Part shown: positions 33,829 to 46,300 of the stretch, in pieces | Layout of the letters: each line of letters starts with the position of its first letter | Numbering within the stretch: position 1 is the stretch's first letter | Notes under the pieces: model-generated | Seen by the model: the letters and a program-made list of their open reading frames with translations, nothing else | Databases searched by the model: none | Told to the model about the DNA's origin: nothing | Assembly: GCA_002102555.1 (NCBI GenBank) | Contig: MCFL01000011.1 | Coordinates: 1 to 64,000, forward strand | Direction: 5' to 3' | DNA: 64,000 nt | DNA from: Catenaria anguillulae PL171 | Lineage: Eukaryota; Blastocladiomycota; Blastocladiomycetes; Blastocladiales; Catenariaceae | Made by a program: the position numbers and the translations under genes

Positions 33829-36800
33829 ATGTCGTCCTCCCGCCGCCTCATCCGCCTTTCGCGGGCTCTCCCGGCTCCTGCCCACGTTGCTGCCGCGGCC
33901 GTAGCCGCCCGCCCCCTTGGCCGATCAGCCACCACTTCGGCCGCCCGGCCGGCACTTGGCGCGACCCGCCGGCAACTCAACACATACGCTCCGCTCGACA
34001 CGTTTGAGCGCCGGCACAACGGCCCGACGTCCCCATCCGACCTCGATGCCATGCTGTCGACAGTTGGGTGCGCCTCGCTCGACGACCTCGTGACCAAATC
34101 GGTGCCCGCGTCGATCCGCCGCCACGAGCCCCTGGCGCTTGGACCCGCACGCTCTGAGACCGAGATTTTGGGCGACCTGCGCGCCATTGCTAACAAGAAC
34201 AAGGTGTTCAAGACGTACATTGGGCAAGGGTACTATGGCACCAAAGTGCCTGCTGTCATCCAGCGCAACGTCATGGAAAACCCAGGGTATTACACGCAGT
34301 ACTCGCCGTACCAGGCTGAGCAGTCGCAGGGCAGGCTCGAGTCGCTGCTCAACTACCAGACGGTGGTGGCCGATTTGACGGGGTTGCCCGTGGCTAACGC
34401 CAGTTTGCTCGATGAGGCCACGGCCGCGGGCGAGGCCATGATCATGACGTTTGCAGCGGCAAAGCAGGCGAAAAAGACGTTTTTCGTCGACCAGCATGTG
34501 TTTCCGCAGACGCTGGCTGTGCTCAAGATGCGCGCAGAAGGGTTTGCGATCAACGTGGTGGTGGGCGATTACAAGACGTTTGATTTGGAGAGTGTCAAGG
34601 ATGATCTCATGGGTGTTCTCGTTCAGGTATTGCTCTCATGCCTTCCCTTTTGTTTATTTTTCATTTCTTCTTTCTTTGATGGTTTCACTTCGTTGTGCTG
34701 ACACGACACTCAACCTGTGCACACATAGTACCCGGCCGCCAACGGCTCGCTCGAAGATTACAAGTCGTTTGCCGCTCAAGTCCACTCATACAAGGCGCAA
34801 GTCACGTGCGCTACGGACCTTCTCGCCCTGACGCTGCTGACGCCACCGGGCGAATGGGGCGCCGACATCGCCTTTGGGTCAGCCCAACGGTTTGGCGTGC
34901 CTCTCGGGTACGGCGGCCCGCACGCCGCCTTCTTTGCGTGCGGCGACGCGCACAAGCGCCGCATGCCTGGGCGCCTCATTGGTGTGACGCGTGACGCCAC
35001 GGGCAAGCGCGCGTATCGGCTCGCTCTGCAGACGCGCGAGCAGCATATTCGCCGTGAAAAGGCCACGAGCAACATTTGCACGGCACAGGCGCTGCTGGCA
35101 AACATGGCCGCCATGTATGCCGTGTACCATGGACCCAGCGGGCTCAAGGATATTGCCACGCAGGTGCATCAGTTGACGGGCGTGCTTGCCGAGGGACTCA
35201 AAGAGATTCGCGGCGTCGAGGTGGTCAACGGAACCTTCTTTGACACGCTGCGCGTGCGTGTGCCCGAGGGCGTCGATGCCCTCGTGACGCTTGCCGAGTC
35301 GCGGGGGGTCAACTTGGGTGTGGTTGACGGCGAGCATGTGCAGGTGAGTTTGGACGAGACGACGACGGCGGCCGATGTTGCGCACTTGATTTCGCTGTTT
35401 GCGCAGGCGAGCCGCCGCAACCAGTACTTGGCCTCCACGGCGCGCGCCTTACCCGGGACCAGGCTGCACCAGGTGGCGGCCACGTCTGCGCCCGCGTCGT
35501 CCATTCCAAGCTCGCTCGTGCGCACATCGCCCTTCTTGACCAACCCGGTCTTCAACAGCTATCATTCGGAAACGGAAATGCTCCGGTACATCAAACACCT
35601 CGAGTCCAAGGACTTGTCGCTGACGCACTCGATGATCCCGCTTGGATCGTGCACTATGAAGCTCAATGCGACCGTGGAAATGGTGCCCGTGACGTGGCCA
35701 GAGTTTGGCAACATTCACCCGTTTGCGCCCGCCCACCAAGCGCAAGGGTACGCCCAGTTGATTGATGAGCTCGAATATGCGCTTGCCGAATGCACGGGGT
35801 TCCATTCTGTGTCGCTGCAACCCAACTCGGGCGCTCAAGGCGAATATGCTGGCTTGCGTGTGATTCGCGCTTATCATGCGAGCCGTGGCGAGGCACATCG
35901 CGACGTGTGCTTGATCCCAGTGTCTGCGCACGGGACCAACCCTGCGTCGGCGGCCATGGCCGGGTTGCGCGTGGTTGCCGTCGCGTGTGACGAAAAAGGC
36001 AACTTGGATTTGGCGGATTTGCAGGCCAAGGCCGAAAAGCACAAGGACAAGCTTGCGGCCATCATGGTCACGTACCCGTCGACGTTTGGCGTGTTTGAAG
36101 ACGGCATCCGCCAAGTGTGCGACATTATCCACGCCAACGGCGGACAAGTGTACTTGGACGGCGCCAACCTCAATGCGCAAATCGGCCTGTGTCGCCCAGG
36201 CGACTATGGCGCAGATGTGTGCCACTTGAACTTGCACAAGACGTTCTGTATCCCACACGGCGGCGGCGGGCCCGGCGTCGGCCCGATTGGCGTCGCAAAG
36301 CACCTTGCACCGTACCTGCCTGCGCATCCGCACCCAGAGTACGCTGCGCGGTGCGGCGGCGAGCCGGGAAAAGCCCTGGGTCCCGTGTCTGCGGCACCCT
36401 ATGGATCCGCGTCGATTCTGCCCATCTCATGGGCATACATCAAGCTCATGGGCGCCGACGGGCTCAAGCGCGCGACGCAAACGGCCATTTTGAACGCCAA
36501 TTACCTCATGAAGCGGCTCGAGGGCAAGTACAAGATCCTATACACCAACAAGCACGGCCTGTGCGCGCACGAGTTTATCTTGGACGCGCGGCCGTTTGCG
36601 CATTTGGGGATTGAGGCCGTGGACATTGCCAAGCGTTTGCACGACTACTCGTTCCATTCGCCAACCATGTCGTGGCCTGTGGCCAACACGCTCATGATTG
36701 AGCCGACAGAAAGCGAGGGTCGTAGGGAACTGGATCGGTTGGCCGAGGCCTTGTTGGCGATTCGTGAGGAGATTGCCAAGGTGGAGCGCGGCGAGTGGCC

Positions 36801-37014
36801 CAGAGATAACAACCCGCTAGTCAATGCCCCGCATCCAGTCGCGGTGCTGTTGGCCGACAAGTGGGACAAGCCGTATTCGCGCGAGGTGGCTGCGTTCCCA
36901 GTGCAAGGGTTGCGCGAGCGCAAGTTTTGGCCCACAATTGCGCGCGTGGACGATGCGTTTGGCGACAAGAATTTGGTGTGCACTTGCCCCTCAGTTGAGG
37001 AGATGGCCGAGTAA
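33829..37014 (+). CDS. GCV2: Glycine dehydrogenase (decarboxylating), P-protein of the glycine cleavage system
   Basis: Two exons, 33829-34626 and 34729-37014 (102-bp intron), give 1027 residues. This is the size of the eukaryotic fused P-protein, in which both halves of the bacterial GcvPA/GcvPB pair are joined. It decarboxylates glycine and passes the aminomethyl group to the lipoyl H-protein in mitochondria. The N-terminus is rich in Arg/Ser/Ala with no acidic residues ([17 protein letters not shown]), a good mitochondrial presequence. Conserved blocks include [46 protein letters not shown] and [17 protein letters not shown], where Lys770 should bind pyridoxal phosphate. The stop is TAA, with AATAAATAAAA at 37248-37258 as a likely poly(A) signal. 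Confidence 0.97.
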
Positions 37015-37641
37015 GATTATGTTCGGTGTACTCCCATGCTTTAATTGTTCTACATAGTTTCTTTTTTTTTTCCTGTTCTATCTTGCAAATTTATCTCCAA
37101 CTCTGGTTTTTCACGACTCGGACCGACGTCTGTTTTCACGGACTGGACGTGCAGTGGATACTGGATACTAGCACAACTGCATGCAATATTGAGGAAAGGA
37201 GGGAAAGAGCAAGCAACGCGATCCATGCATGGGTGGGTGCAAGACAGAATAAATAAAATGCGTGGGAAGCGGCCGCAGGAAACTCGCGGCAAAGAAGCCG
37301 GGCATGGCGGCGGATCGGGAAGCTTTCATGATTAAACAGTCACGTGCAGGTGCTGCAAGTTGATAATCCGCGTGATGTTGATCGGCTGTTCTTGTCACCT
37401 TGGCTTCTCACCCTTGCTCAAGGCACTTTAGTTGAGTCGACACTGAAATGCGTTCCATGAGCGAACGTACTTGAGCCCGCTGTTCCCGCCCACCCGCCCA
37501 GCCTGTTATTTACAGACCCGCCTGTCTGCCGCCAACAACTGCGATCATTCCGTCCATCCATCCATCCATCCATCCATCCATCCATCCATCCATCCATCCA
37601 TCCATCGCCATTCCGTCCGACCTTCAACAACTGCCACCACA
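37015..37641. other. Intergenic: 3' end of GCV2 and 5' leader of the aminopeptidase
   Basis: Contains AATAAA-type poly(A) signals near 37249 and the CCAT microsatellite just before the next start. No gene. Confidence 0.45.
37554..37605 (+). repeat. (CCAT)13 microsatellite
   Basis: Thirteen perfect CCAT units, ending 36 bp upstream of the aminopeptidase ATG, so probably in its 5' leader or core promoter. Confidence 0.97.
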
Positions 37642-40600
37642 ATGAGCTCAAGCGTCACCACGCCACGAGCGTCAGCCGCCCCGGGGTCAAACCAGGCCGC
37701 CGCCCCACAAGCGTATGTCTGTGATCTGTCGTTCCGCGCTGGTTCGGGACCGTTTCTGATTTCTGATATGCCCTCCATCTATCACCGCCAGCCGCGGCCA
37801 ATACCGCGCCGTTCCTGTGGCCGAAGATGACCTCAACGACGAGGTCGACCTCGCGCCCACCGCCTGGGAATCGCTCAAGGACTCGATCTCGCACCATGCA
37901 CGCCGGCTCGTGATCCCGTTCCTCGTGCTCGTCTCGGTCGGCATCGTCGTCATGCTCATCATCCTGCTCGCGGTTCGCCCGCGATCGGGCCCTGGCGGCG
38001 GAGGCTCGTTGCCCATTGGTGATGGCCGTGATGGTGCACCCGTCTTGATCCCGCCCGGTGGTCAGGGTGGCGTTTACAATGAGATTCGTTTGCCCGTGAC
38101 CATCAAGCCCGTGCATTACGACTTGGAACTGGCCACTGTGTTGGATGGCGAGCACAACAGCACATTCTTTGGCTCGGTCGACGTGCACGTCAATGTCACA
38201 ACCCCGACCCAATTTCTCGTCATTCATGCATCGGGACTCAACCTCACGTCAACACACCTCACGCTCGCGTCATCCTCGTCCAACGCCTCGCTGACGCCCG
38301 TCCGCCACGAAATCCACCCTGCTCGTTCTTACCACGTCTTTGTCTTTGGCCAAACGCTTCCCGTGGGACCCGCCACGTTCCACACGGCATTTGCGGGCCG
38401 TCTCGACCGTTCGTTGCGCGGGTACTACCTGTCCAAGTACACGGATGACAAGACGGGCAAGAACAAATGGATTGCATCGACGCAGTTCGAGTCGACCGAT
38501 GCCCGGCGCGCGTTCCCGTGCTTTGACGAGCCCAGTCTCAAGGCCACCTTCAAGATCAAGATGCACACGCAAGCGCATTTGCACGCTCTGTCAAACATGC
38601 CGGTTGTGCGCGAATCCTCCATTGCCGGTTCCAACAGTGGCAACGGGAACGGGGACAAGTCAGGTGACAAGTGGGCGTTGGCAAAGACGTTTGAGTTTGA
38701 TACGGTCCCGAAAATGTCTACATACTTGGTTGCGTTTGCCGTGACCGACTTTGAGGCCGTCAGGTCAAAAACAAAGCGCGGTGTGGACGTGGCTGTTTGG
38801 GCACCGCCCGGTAGGGAAAAGATGGGCGAGTACGCTGCGAAGGTTGCGGCCCTGATTCTTGACCATTACGAGAAGGTGTTGGGGATCGAGTATCCGTTGC
38901 CCAAGTCGGACCAGATTGCAATCCCAGACTTTGCTGCTGGGTATGTTGGCTCTTAACTTCTTGGGTGCACGCTGCTCTGGGCTCTGACTTGACTTTTTTA
39001 CGCACAGTGCGATGGAGAACTGGGGTCTCGTGTGCGTTTTCAGCTTTTCTCTAATGGGTATTTGTTGGATTCCCCACTCACAAGCTTTGGCGATTCTCAT
39101 GCTACATACAGCACGTACCGCGACACGGCCTTGCTCCTCGGACCTACCTCAACGCCTGTCAACAAGCAGCGCGTGGCCACCGTCATTGCCCACGAGCTGG
39201 GACACCAGTGGTTTGGTAATTTCGCAACTCTTGCATGGTGGAGCGAATTATACTTGAACGAAGGGTGCGCACGCTTCCTGTCCATCCCAAGGTCATTCCC
39301 CTCAATCTGCTGACCGTACGCGCATCATTTCGCGAACAGATTCGCCACTTTTATGGAGTTTATTGGCGCCAACGCAGCCGAGCCCTCGTTCGACATGAAC
39401 TCACAATTCTACCGTGCCGACCAAGTGCGCGCCATGATGGCGGATGCATCGCCGCACACTCGCCCCTTGCATGCCGATGTCAAGGATCCCGCCGAGATCG
39501 AAGGCCTGTTTGATGCCATTTCGTACTCAAAGTATGTGTCTCCACTGTCCTTTGCGTTTCGTTCGATGGCTTTTGCGGCTTCAGATTTACTGAATGTCCG
39601 CTTTTTTTTTGTTATTCAGGGGCGGATCCATTCTGCACATGATCCAGCACTACCTGGAAGCCAACGGCCACTCGTTCTTCTCCGGCATCCACTCGTACCT
39701 CACGGCGCACGCCTATGGTAACGCCGAGGGCACCGACCTGTGGAATGCTATCTCTGCGGTCGCGGGCGGCGCAAACATCACGCGCGTCGTGCAAGAATGG
39801 CTCAATGCTCCTGGATACCCGCTGCTGACCGTGGCCGGTGCCACGGCATCGGGCCGCGGCGCCATCCCGCGCGAGGTGACTGTCACGCAAGAACGCAGCA
39901 TGGGCTTTGGCAACAAGGACACGGAGGGCACCGTGTGGCAGGTTCCCGTCACGTATCAAGTGTGGACAAACGCATCGGGCGTGGTTGTGCCCACGGCACC
40001 CAGGGTCGATTCGGCGCTTGTCACTGACCGGTCGCGCGCATTGGCGCTGACTGCGCCGCCTGCCGACTTGGCCGCAAGTGCGGGAGGCAAGCAAGACCAT
40101 TGGGTCGTCAAGCTCAACGTTGGCCAGCACGGCTTGTTCCGCGTTGCACTGCCCGCAAGCATGCTCGAGACGATTTCCGAGTGGTGGGCAAAGGACGCAG
40201 ACTTGTGGACGCCGCTGGATCGCGCGGGCGTGTTTGAGGATGCCATGGATCGGCTCATGGCCGGCGCGGCGCAAGAGTACATTGGGGCCGTGCTGGGCTT
40301 GCTGCGCCCATTGATCAAGGAGACGACATATGTGGTGTGGGGTGCCGCCATGGATCGGTTGAGCATGCTGCGGCGCTTGTTGGAAAGGGATCCAGAGTAT
40401 GCCCAAGTCAAGCGGGTGGTGGCCAAGATTGTAGATGGCGTGGTGAGCGAGATTGGCTGGGAAGACAAGGACCAGCATCAGCAAGTTGGGGTGATGCAAG
40501 GCAAGAGGGAGTCGGAGCACGTGCGAGCGCTGCTCAGGACGGAAATTCTGTCGTTTGCGGCCCAGGTCGGCCATGCGCCCACGCTGCATCAGGCCAAGGT

Positions 40601-41264
40601 CTTGTTTGACGAGCTCGTTGCCGTGACGCCCTCGGACGCGATCCCCACGTCCATTGACCAGCAAGTTGCACTTGTCGCGACCAAGAAACACCCGCGCAAG
40701 TCGCCGCTTTCGCCCGTGCTTCTTCCCATCGTGTTTGATACGGTCGTGCGTGCAGGTGGCGATGTCGAGTATGCCGAGGCCGAGGCCAGGTTCAACCGCG
40801 CCACGCTCACGTCGGATGCGCTCGTATACTTGCACGCCATGGCGCAGACGCGCGAACCGCACTTGATTGCTCGCAACGTTGCCTTGGCGCTTTCGCCGGC
40901 GATCCGTGGCCAGGACAAGGTCCGGTTCATGTCATGGGTGACACGCTCGTCGCCAGCGGCGTCGGGCATTGTGGCGGATTACATTGAGGAACACTGGGCG
41001 GAGTTTATGGGGCTTCTAGGCCGCGGCGGCGCGTTTTCGTCCGCCACTGAGCTCGTTGAGGCGCTGGCAGCGAGTGCTGCGAGCGAGGGCGATATGGCGA
41101 GGATCAGGGACCTGTTCAATGAGGAAAAGAGGGGCGAGTTGCCGCCTAACACAAAACCGGCCATGGAAAAGGGGTTGGCGAGTGCAAAGGAGGGCATCAA
41201 GTGGAAGGAGGAGGTCGGTGGCAAGGTGATTCAATGGTTCAAGGAGGAGGCACAGAGGGTTTAG
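37642..41264 (+). CDS. Membrane-anchored M1 zinc aminopeptidase (aminopeptidase N-like)
   Basis: Six exons: 37642-37712, 37792-38940, 39008-39031, 39112-39264, 39340-39531 and 39620-41264, giving 1077 residues. All junctions are GT-AG and in phase; exon 3 is only 24 nt and carries the GAMENWG substrate motif (near 408). The zinc site is HELGHQW near 441 with the distant Glu (ELYLNEG) near 463, split across the next intron. A short cytosolic tail precedes one hydrophobic segment at about 60-85 ([19 protein letters not shown]), so this is a type II membrane protein with an external catalytic domain. Well-known fungal M1 enzymes (Ape2/Aap1-like) are soluble, so the anchor resembles the animal CD13/ERAP layout. 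The long C-terminal helical ERAP1-like domain is present. Confidence 0.95.
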
Positions 41265-41495
41265 GTCTCGCGGATCTGGGTCGCACTGGTTGCGATGAGA
41301 TGGGGGGTTTTTACTTGACTTATTTAGTTTCGGTTCCCACACTTTTTTTCTCAGCCGTCTGTTTATTCTTTGACTTTGATGTTCTCGTTGTTCGCTCGAG
41401 CCGCTGCTCAATGTATCACACTCATCGTGACTGTTGTTTTCCATGACATCGCTATTTATTGCGATACAGGCCGAGAGAATGATTGATGCTGCAAG

Positions 41496-42416
41496 TCAAG
41501 GATGACAGGCCGACGGGCAGCTGGACAACAAGGAAGCGGTGTCTCCATTTATCCAGCACCAGTCTATTGAACCAGCCGACGCCATGCAGTCCCTGCCAAT
41601 GTGCCCGCGGACGCCACACGCAAAGCACTTCACCCTGGACATGTCCTTGGGCGCGCGCCTACCCGTCTTAGGGTTTCTCCTTTGGCCCCGCTGGTCGCCG
41701 GTGTACGGATGGGCGCGGCTGGCGCCAGTCTTGGCCGTGGTCGCGTGCACCTCGGCGGCCGTTGTCTTGCTAATCATGCGGGCGCGCTCGTGCGCCACCT
41801 TGTCCCTGCCCTCGTGCTCGCGCAGTTCGTACATGAGTTGGTTGAACGACGTGAGGCCCTTCGACCGCAGCGTCGTCCTCAGGCTTGCGTCGCCGAGCGT
41901 TTCCACGGTCTTGGAGATGAGCTCGGTCTCGGTCACGTCGCCCTTGAAGCCACACAGCTTCATCTTCTTGGTCAGGGCCGCAAGCTTCGTTTCGTATTAG
42001 TCCAGCGAGCTGCAACGATCCACGCCAAACGCGCGAAAATCTTGCTGCACTTGGGCCGTCATTGCCTTGACCGCCAGGGCAAACTTGTCCTTGATAGCCG
42101 CCCGGACCTCCGCCGGGTTGCGGATGTCATGGCACACGTCACGCAAGGCATCGTCAAGGTGCGTATCAATGATGGCGCGCATGGCCGCGTCTTGTTGCGC
42201 GCGAAGGCGGGTTGCTTCGGTGTCGTTATTGGTTCCGCCGTCGGCGTTGCTGTTGGTGTTGGCGTTGTTCGTTGTGGGCGCAACCAAGGTGTGCTCAAGG
42301 CCACGGACCTTGGCATAACCAAGCAGATCGTCGTCCCAGGGAAGGACGTTTTCGCCGTTGATCTTGAGTTTGTCGAAAACAACTTGGAAGAGGTTGAACT
42401 TGAATTCGGTAGTCAT
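41496..42416 (-). pseudogene. Orphan copia-type gag relic with CCHC zinc knuckle
   Basis: The ATG at 42416 starts MTTEFKFNLFQ, a Ty1/copia-like Gag N-terminus. It is followed by LPWDDDLLGYAK, helical capsid-like sequence, a TAA at 41997-41999, then the same frame onward (YETKLAALTKKM ... LTSFNQLMYEL). It ends with a CCHC knuckle, CFACGVRGHIGRDC, and stops at 41496. No protease, integrase, RT or clear LTRs are seen nearby. I infer a solitary, decaying gag of a copia element, or a gag-derived gene with one nonsense change. It is convergent with the aminopeptidase gene, about 230 bp from its stop. Confidence 0.75.
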
Positions 42417-43350
42417 GGTGGTGGGAGAGAGTAGTGAATGAAGTAATGTTGAAGCAGGGGGGAACGGCCAGCGCTACGGAGTGTGCTTGAATGTGTGATG
42501 TGGGAAGTGGTGCGATTGCTGCTAGTGAGAGGAGAGTGCGAGCGGGAGAGGCTATGGTGCTGTTAACGTGTTGTGATTTGGTCTGAAAGAGAGATGAAAG
42601 CAGCAACGATAGGGGATCTGTGTGTCTTGATTGATACAGATCTGTCCGACCTTTCGGGCGGGAGCGGTCCGCTATTTGTACCCTCGTTAGGCACATGTCT
42701 GGGCCCACCAGGTCCGCTCGGGGATACTCTCTAGTTCCCTTGGCGACGAGCTCTTCACTCTGTACTTACTCAGCGATACGGTAAATCTAGGTATGCCATG
42801 AAAGGCTGTGTCCTTGCCGGACTCATGCATGGGATAAGCATGGCGGTGTCGGATACTAATTCCTAGCCTTAATTGCTCATAGGTACTTGCCGTTGGTACT
42901 GAGGTATTGACTCACAGTCAATGGGAATGAAGGCTCTCTTCATGTATCCGGCCATTACCAGATAGTGTTGGTCAATGCTTTGCCGCGGCTGTGTCAGTCA
43001 GGTACATAGCTGCCATCGAGCACGTGTGCGGCAAGGCTTATTAGCATTTCACAACAAACCAAAGATTGTTTACTTGGGAAATGACAGGACTCGATGGATC
43101 ATGGTCTCCCAGTTATGATTATTGAAGGATCAAGCATTGAGACCATGTGTTCATGTGGGTCGATCATACAAACCGAGACAAAGACGGTTTGGGACATGCA
43201 GAGGGTGAGGGAATGTAATCGTGAATCAAAAATGTTTGTATATAATAATAGTGCAACAAGACTGTGAGGTGATGGATCAATACTGCGTGTACAAGCAAAC
43301 GGAAGGAACATGGCTGCATCTTTGTTCTCATCGGTCAACTCGGAACCTAT
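42417..43350. other. Intergenic, possible retroelement flank
   Basis: Upstream of the gag relic, where an LTR would be expected; I could not delimit one. The last ~150 bp are the 3' flank of the ABCC copy A and match the flank of copy B (49690-49838), with a roughly 20-bp insertion here. Confidence 0.4.
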
Positions 43351-46300
43351 TTAATGTGACTGGGAATCGCGCACAAGCTTGGTAAACAAGCTCTCTTCGT
43401 TCTTGAGCAACTCTTGCGGCGGAGCAAACTCGGCCACCTTGCCCTGATCCAACACAAGGATCATGTCCGAGTCGTAAATCGTATTGATCCGATGAGCAAT
43501 CGTCAGCACCGAACACTCCTTGAACTCTTGCCGAATCGTACGCTGCACAATGGCATCCGTCTCGGCATCCGTCGCCGACGTAGCCTCGTCAAAGATCACA
43601 ATCTTGCGCTTGCGCAGAATGGCCGCCGCCAATGTCAACAGCTGCTTTTGGCCCGACGAGAAATTGGACCCGCCGTGATCGACTGGTGCCTCGAGCTTGC
43701 CCTCAAGCGACGACACAAACTCGGACATGTTGGCCAGCTCGAGCGCACGCCAAATGGCCGCATCGTCGTACTCGCGCAACGGGTCCAAGTTGTCTTGCAA
43801 GCTGCCCGCAAACAGCATGGGATCCTGCGGGATGATGCACAGCTGCGACCGGAGATCCTTGAGCCCGAGCTGCGACACGTCTACGCCGTCAATCTTGATG
43901 CGTCCCTCAAGGGCCTCCATGATACGGAACAGAGCCAGAGTCATGGTACTCTTTCCACTGCCGGTGCGACCCACAATGCCCACTTTCTGGCCTTGGGCGA
44001 TGGTGATGGACAAGTTCTTGAGTACTGGGTCGAGCTCGGGGCGGTACGTGGTCGAGTAGTTGTCAAACTCAATCACACCCGCTTGTGGCCAGTCCTTGGG
44101 CGGCTGGAACGAATCATTGTGCTCGGGCGACTCCTGGTCCACTTGCGAGTACTGCTGCACGCGCTCAACCGAGACCATGGTGGTTTCCATTTGGCACGCT
44201 TGATCTACCATCTGGCGGAACGAAAAGATGAGCATGTTGGCTTGCGTGATACCAAGACCAATGGACGATGCAAGAGCGCTGCCGCGCGTAAACACGGCCG
44301 CGAGACCGACGCCAAGAACGAGCAGGGAGGCAAGGGCCGTTGAGTAGATCGAGAGCCAGCGAGCAACCGAGTCCGAGAGGTACTTGGCGCGAATGTTGCG
44401 GTCGAGCGAGGCGGCGAGTTGCAACGTGTAGTCTTGCTCGACTTGGTAGGCGCGAATCGAGACAATGCCGTGAAGAGTTTCTTCAAACTTTTGGTAAATC
44501 GGAGCCGTCGTGTTCGAGTCCATGCGCTTGAGCTCTGTATCGATAAGAATCGAGAGTGAAAATGTCAGCAATGATCCCAAGTTTCAGAGAGTGAAAGGAT
44601 AATAAACATACCACGCGAAGCGTTCAGGTAATAGTTACCCATGACAAACAGCCCAGCAAGCGTAAACGGACAAACGAGCAGCACCCATGTTGTCGAGATG
44701 CCCAACACGACCATGGATGACATGATGGTTCCGAGTCCAAACATAAAGTTGATGAGGCCGAGAGGAATAGCGAAATCAATCGAGTCAATGTCGCTGCTGA
44801 AGCGGTTGACAATGCGACCAGCCGGAGTGGTATCAAAGAAGCGCATGGGTGCGCGCATGATGCGGGCAATCAGCGTTGCGTGCAGTTCGCGGGAAGCATT
44901 GACCGACATGATCACCTGGAAACAGCCACGACTCGAGTCAGCCAGCAGTCCGCACTTGTGCGACGAGATAAATAGCGACAACTTACCAAAGAAATCACAA
45001 CGAGAATGCCCATGTTCACGACATTCACGGCGGTAATGCCTGCGTAAATGTAGAGGTACCACAGCACGTCGACCGGCTCGTTCTTGACGGACGCCTCGTC
45101 CACAGCAGTCGACATGATCTTCATCCAGTACGAGTGGAAGGACAAGATAAAGAGGCTGATGGCAAAGAATGGAATGAAGAGCATGATTCCTCGGCGTCCA
45201 CATGCCTTGAGGTAGGCCTTGTACACCGCCCAGGTCACCTTGCCCGACAGCGTATCGTCGTCACCGCGATCCGCGGCCGGCCTTGCACCGTCAGACGACT
45301 GGTCATCCTCGTCATCCGCATGGGTCGACGACATGTGCGAGAGGGAGGTGGGCGAACGCTCGAGATTGGGCATGCGGCGCTTTTGCTTGGGAACGACCGT
45401 TTTCTCGTCGTCGTTGTCGTCCGAGGACGTGTCAGTTGGACTTGTGCGTGAAAACTCGGTCACGAGCTTGAAGATTTCACCCTTTTGGGCCATGACCTCG
45501 TCAAATGTGCCATGTTCAAACACGGTACCGTCCTTGATGAGCGCAACATCATCACATTGCGGCAAGTGGTGGACTCCATGCGTGACGAGGAGGACAGACT
45601 TTGAGCGCAAGAGACCGCGCGGGCCGAGAACATGCGTAAAGATGTGACGATCGACGTGGGCATCAACCTGGCAACACATAGGAAGGCACGGGTCAGATGT
45701 TCACATGTGTTTACACACTTGCAATAATCGGTGACAAGCATGTCAAGACATACCGCGGAGAGACAGTCATCGAGCAAGTAGATGTCACGGCGAGCGTACA
45801 CGGCGCGAGCAAGCGAGAGACGAGCCTTTTGGCCACCGGAGAGCTGTTTCAATGAGCAGCGTGAGTGGGCTACATACATGGAATTGCATACTCGGAGTCG
45901 TGGGTCACCAGCGGAAACAAGCCCGTACATTCACGCCCTTATCGCCAATCAAGGTCTGGTCGCCGTCCGACAGAGTGTCCAAGTCGGGCTTGAGCGCACA
46001 CGCCTCAATAACCCGGCTGTACCACTTGTCGTCGTACTGGTTGTTGAGCAAGATGTTTTCGCGCAAGGTGCCGTTGAAGATCCATGCCGACTGTGGGACG
46101 TAGGCAATCGACCCGTTAACTTGCACTCGGCCCGCTGTCTTGTGCATTTCGCCGAGAATACCGTGCAACAAACTGGTCTTGCCCGTTCCCACGCGACCGA
46201 CCAGGGCAACGAGCTTGCACCGAGGGACACGCAGGTTGACGTTGGTGAGCTCAAACTCGAAACCTGATGCCTTACCGTCTGAATCGTCGCCAGAAACCAC

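Noticed and set aside
37554-37605. CCAT array considered as a CRISPR-like or satellite array
   Set aside because: It is a simple tetranucleotide microsatellite with no spacers.
39612-40862. 416-residue open frame antisense to the aminopeptidase
   Set aside because: Arg/His-rich shadow of the M1 C-terminal domain; no independent evidence.
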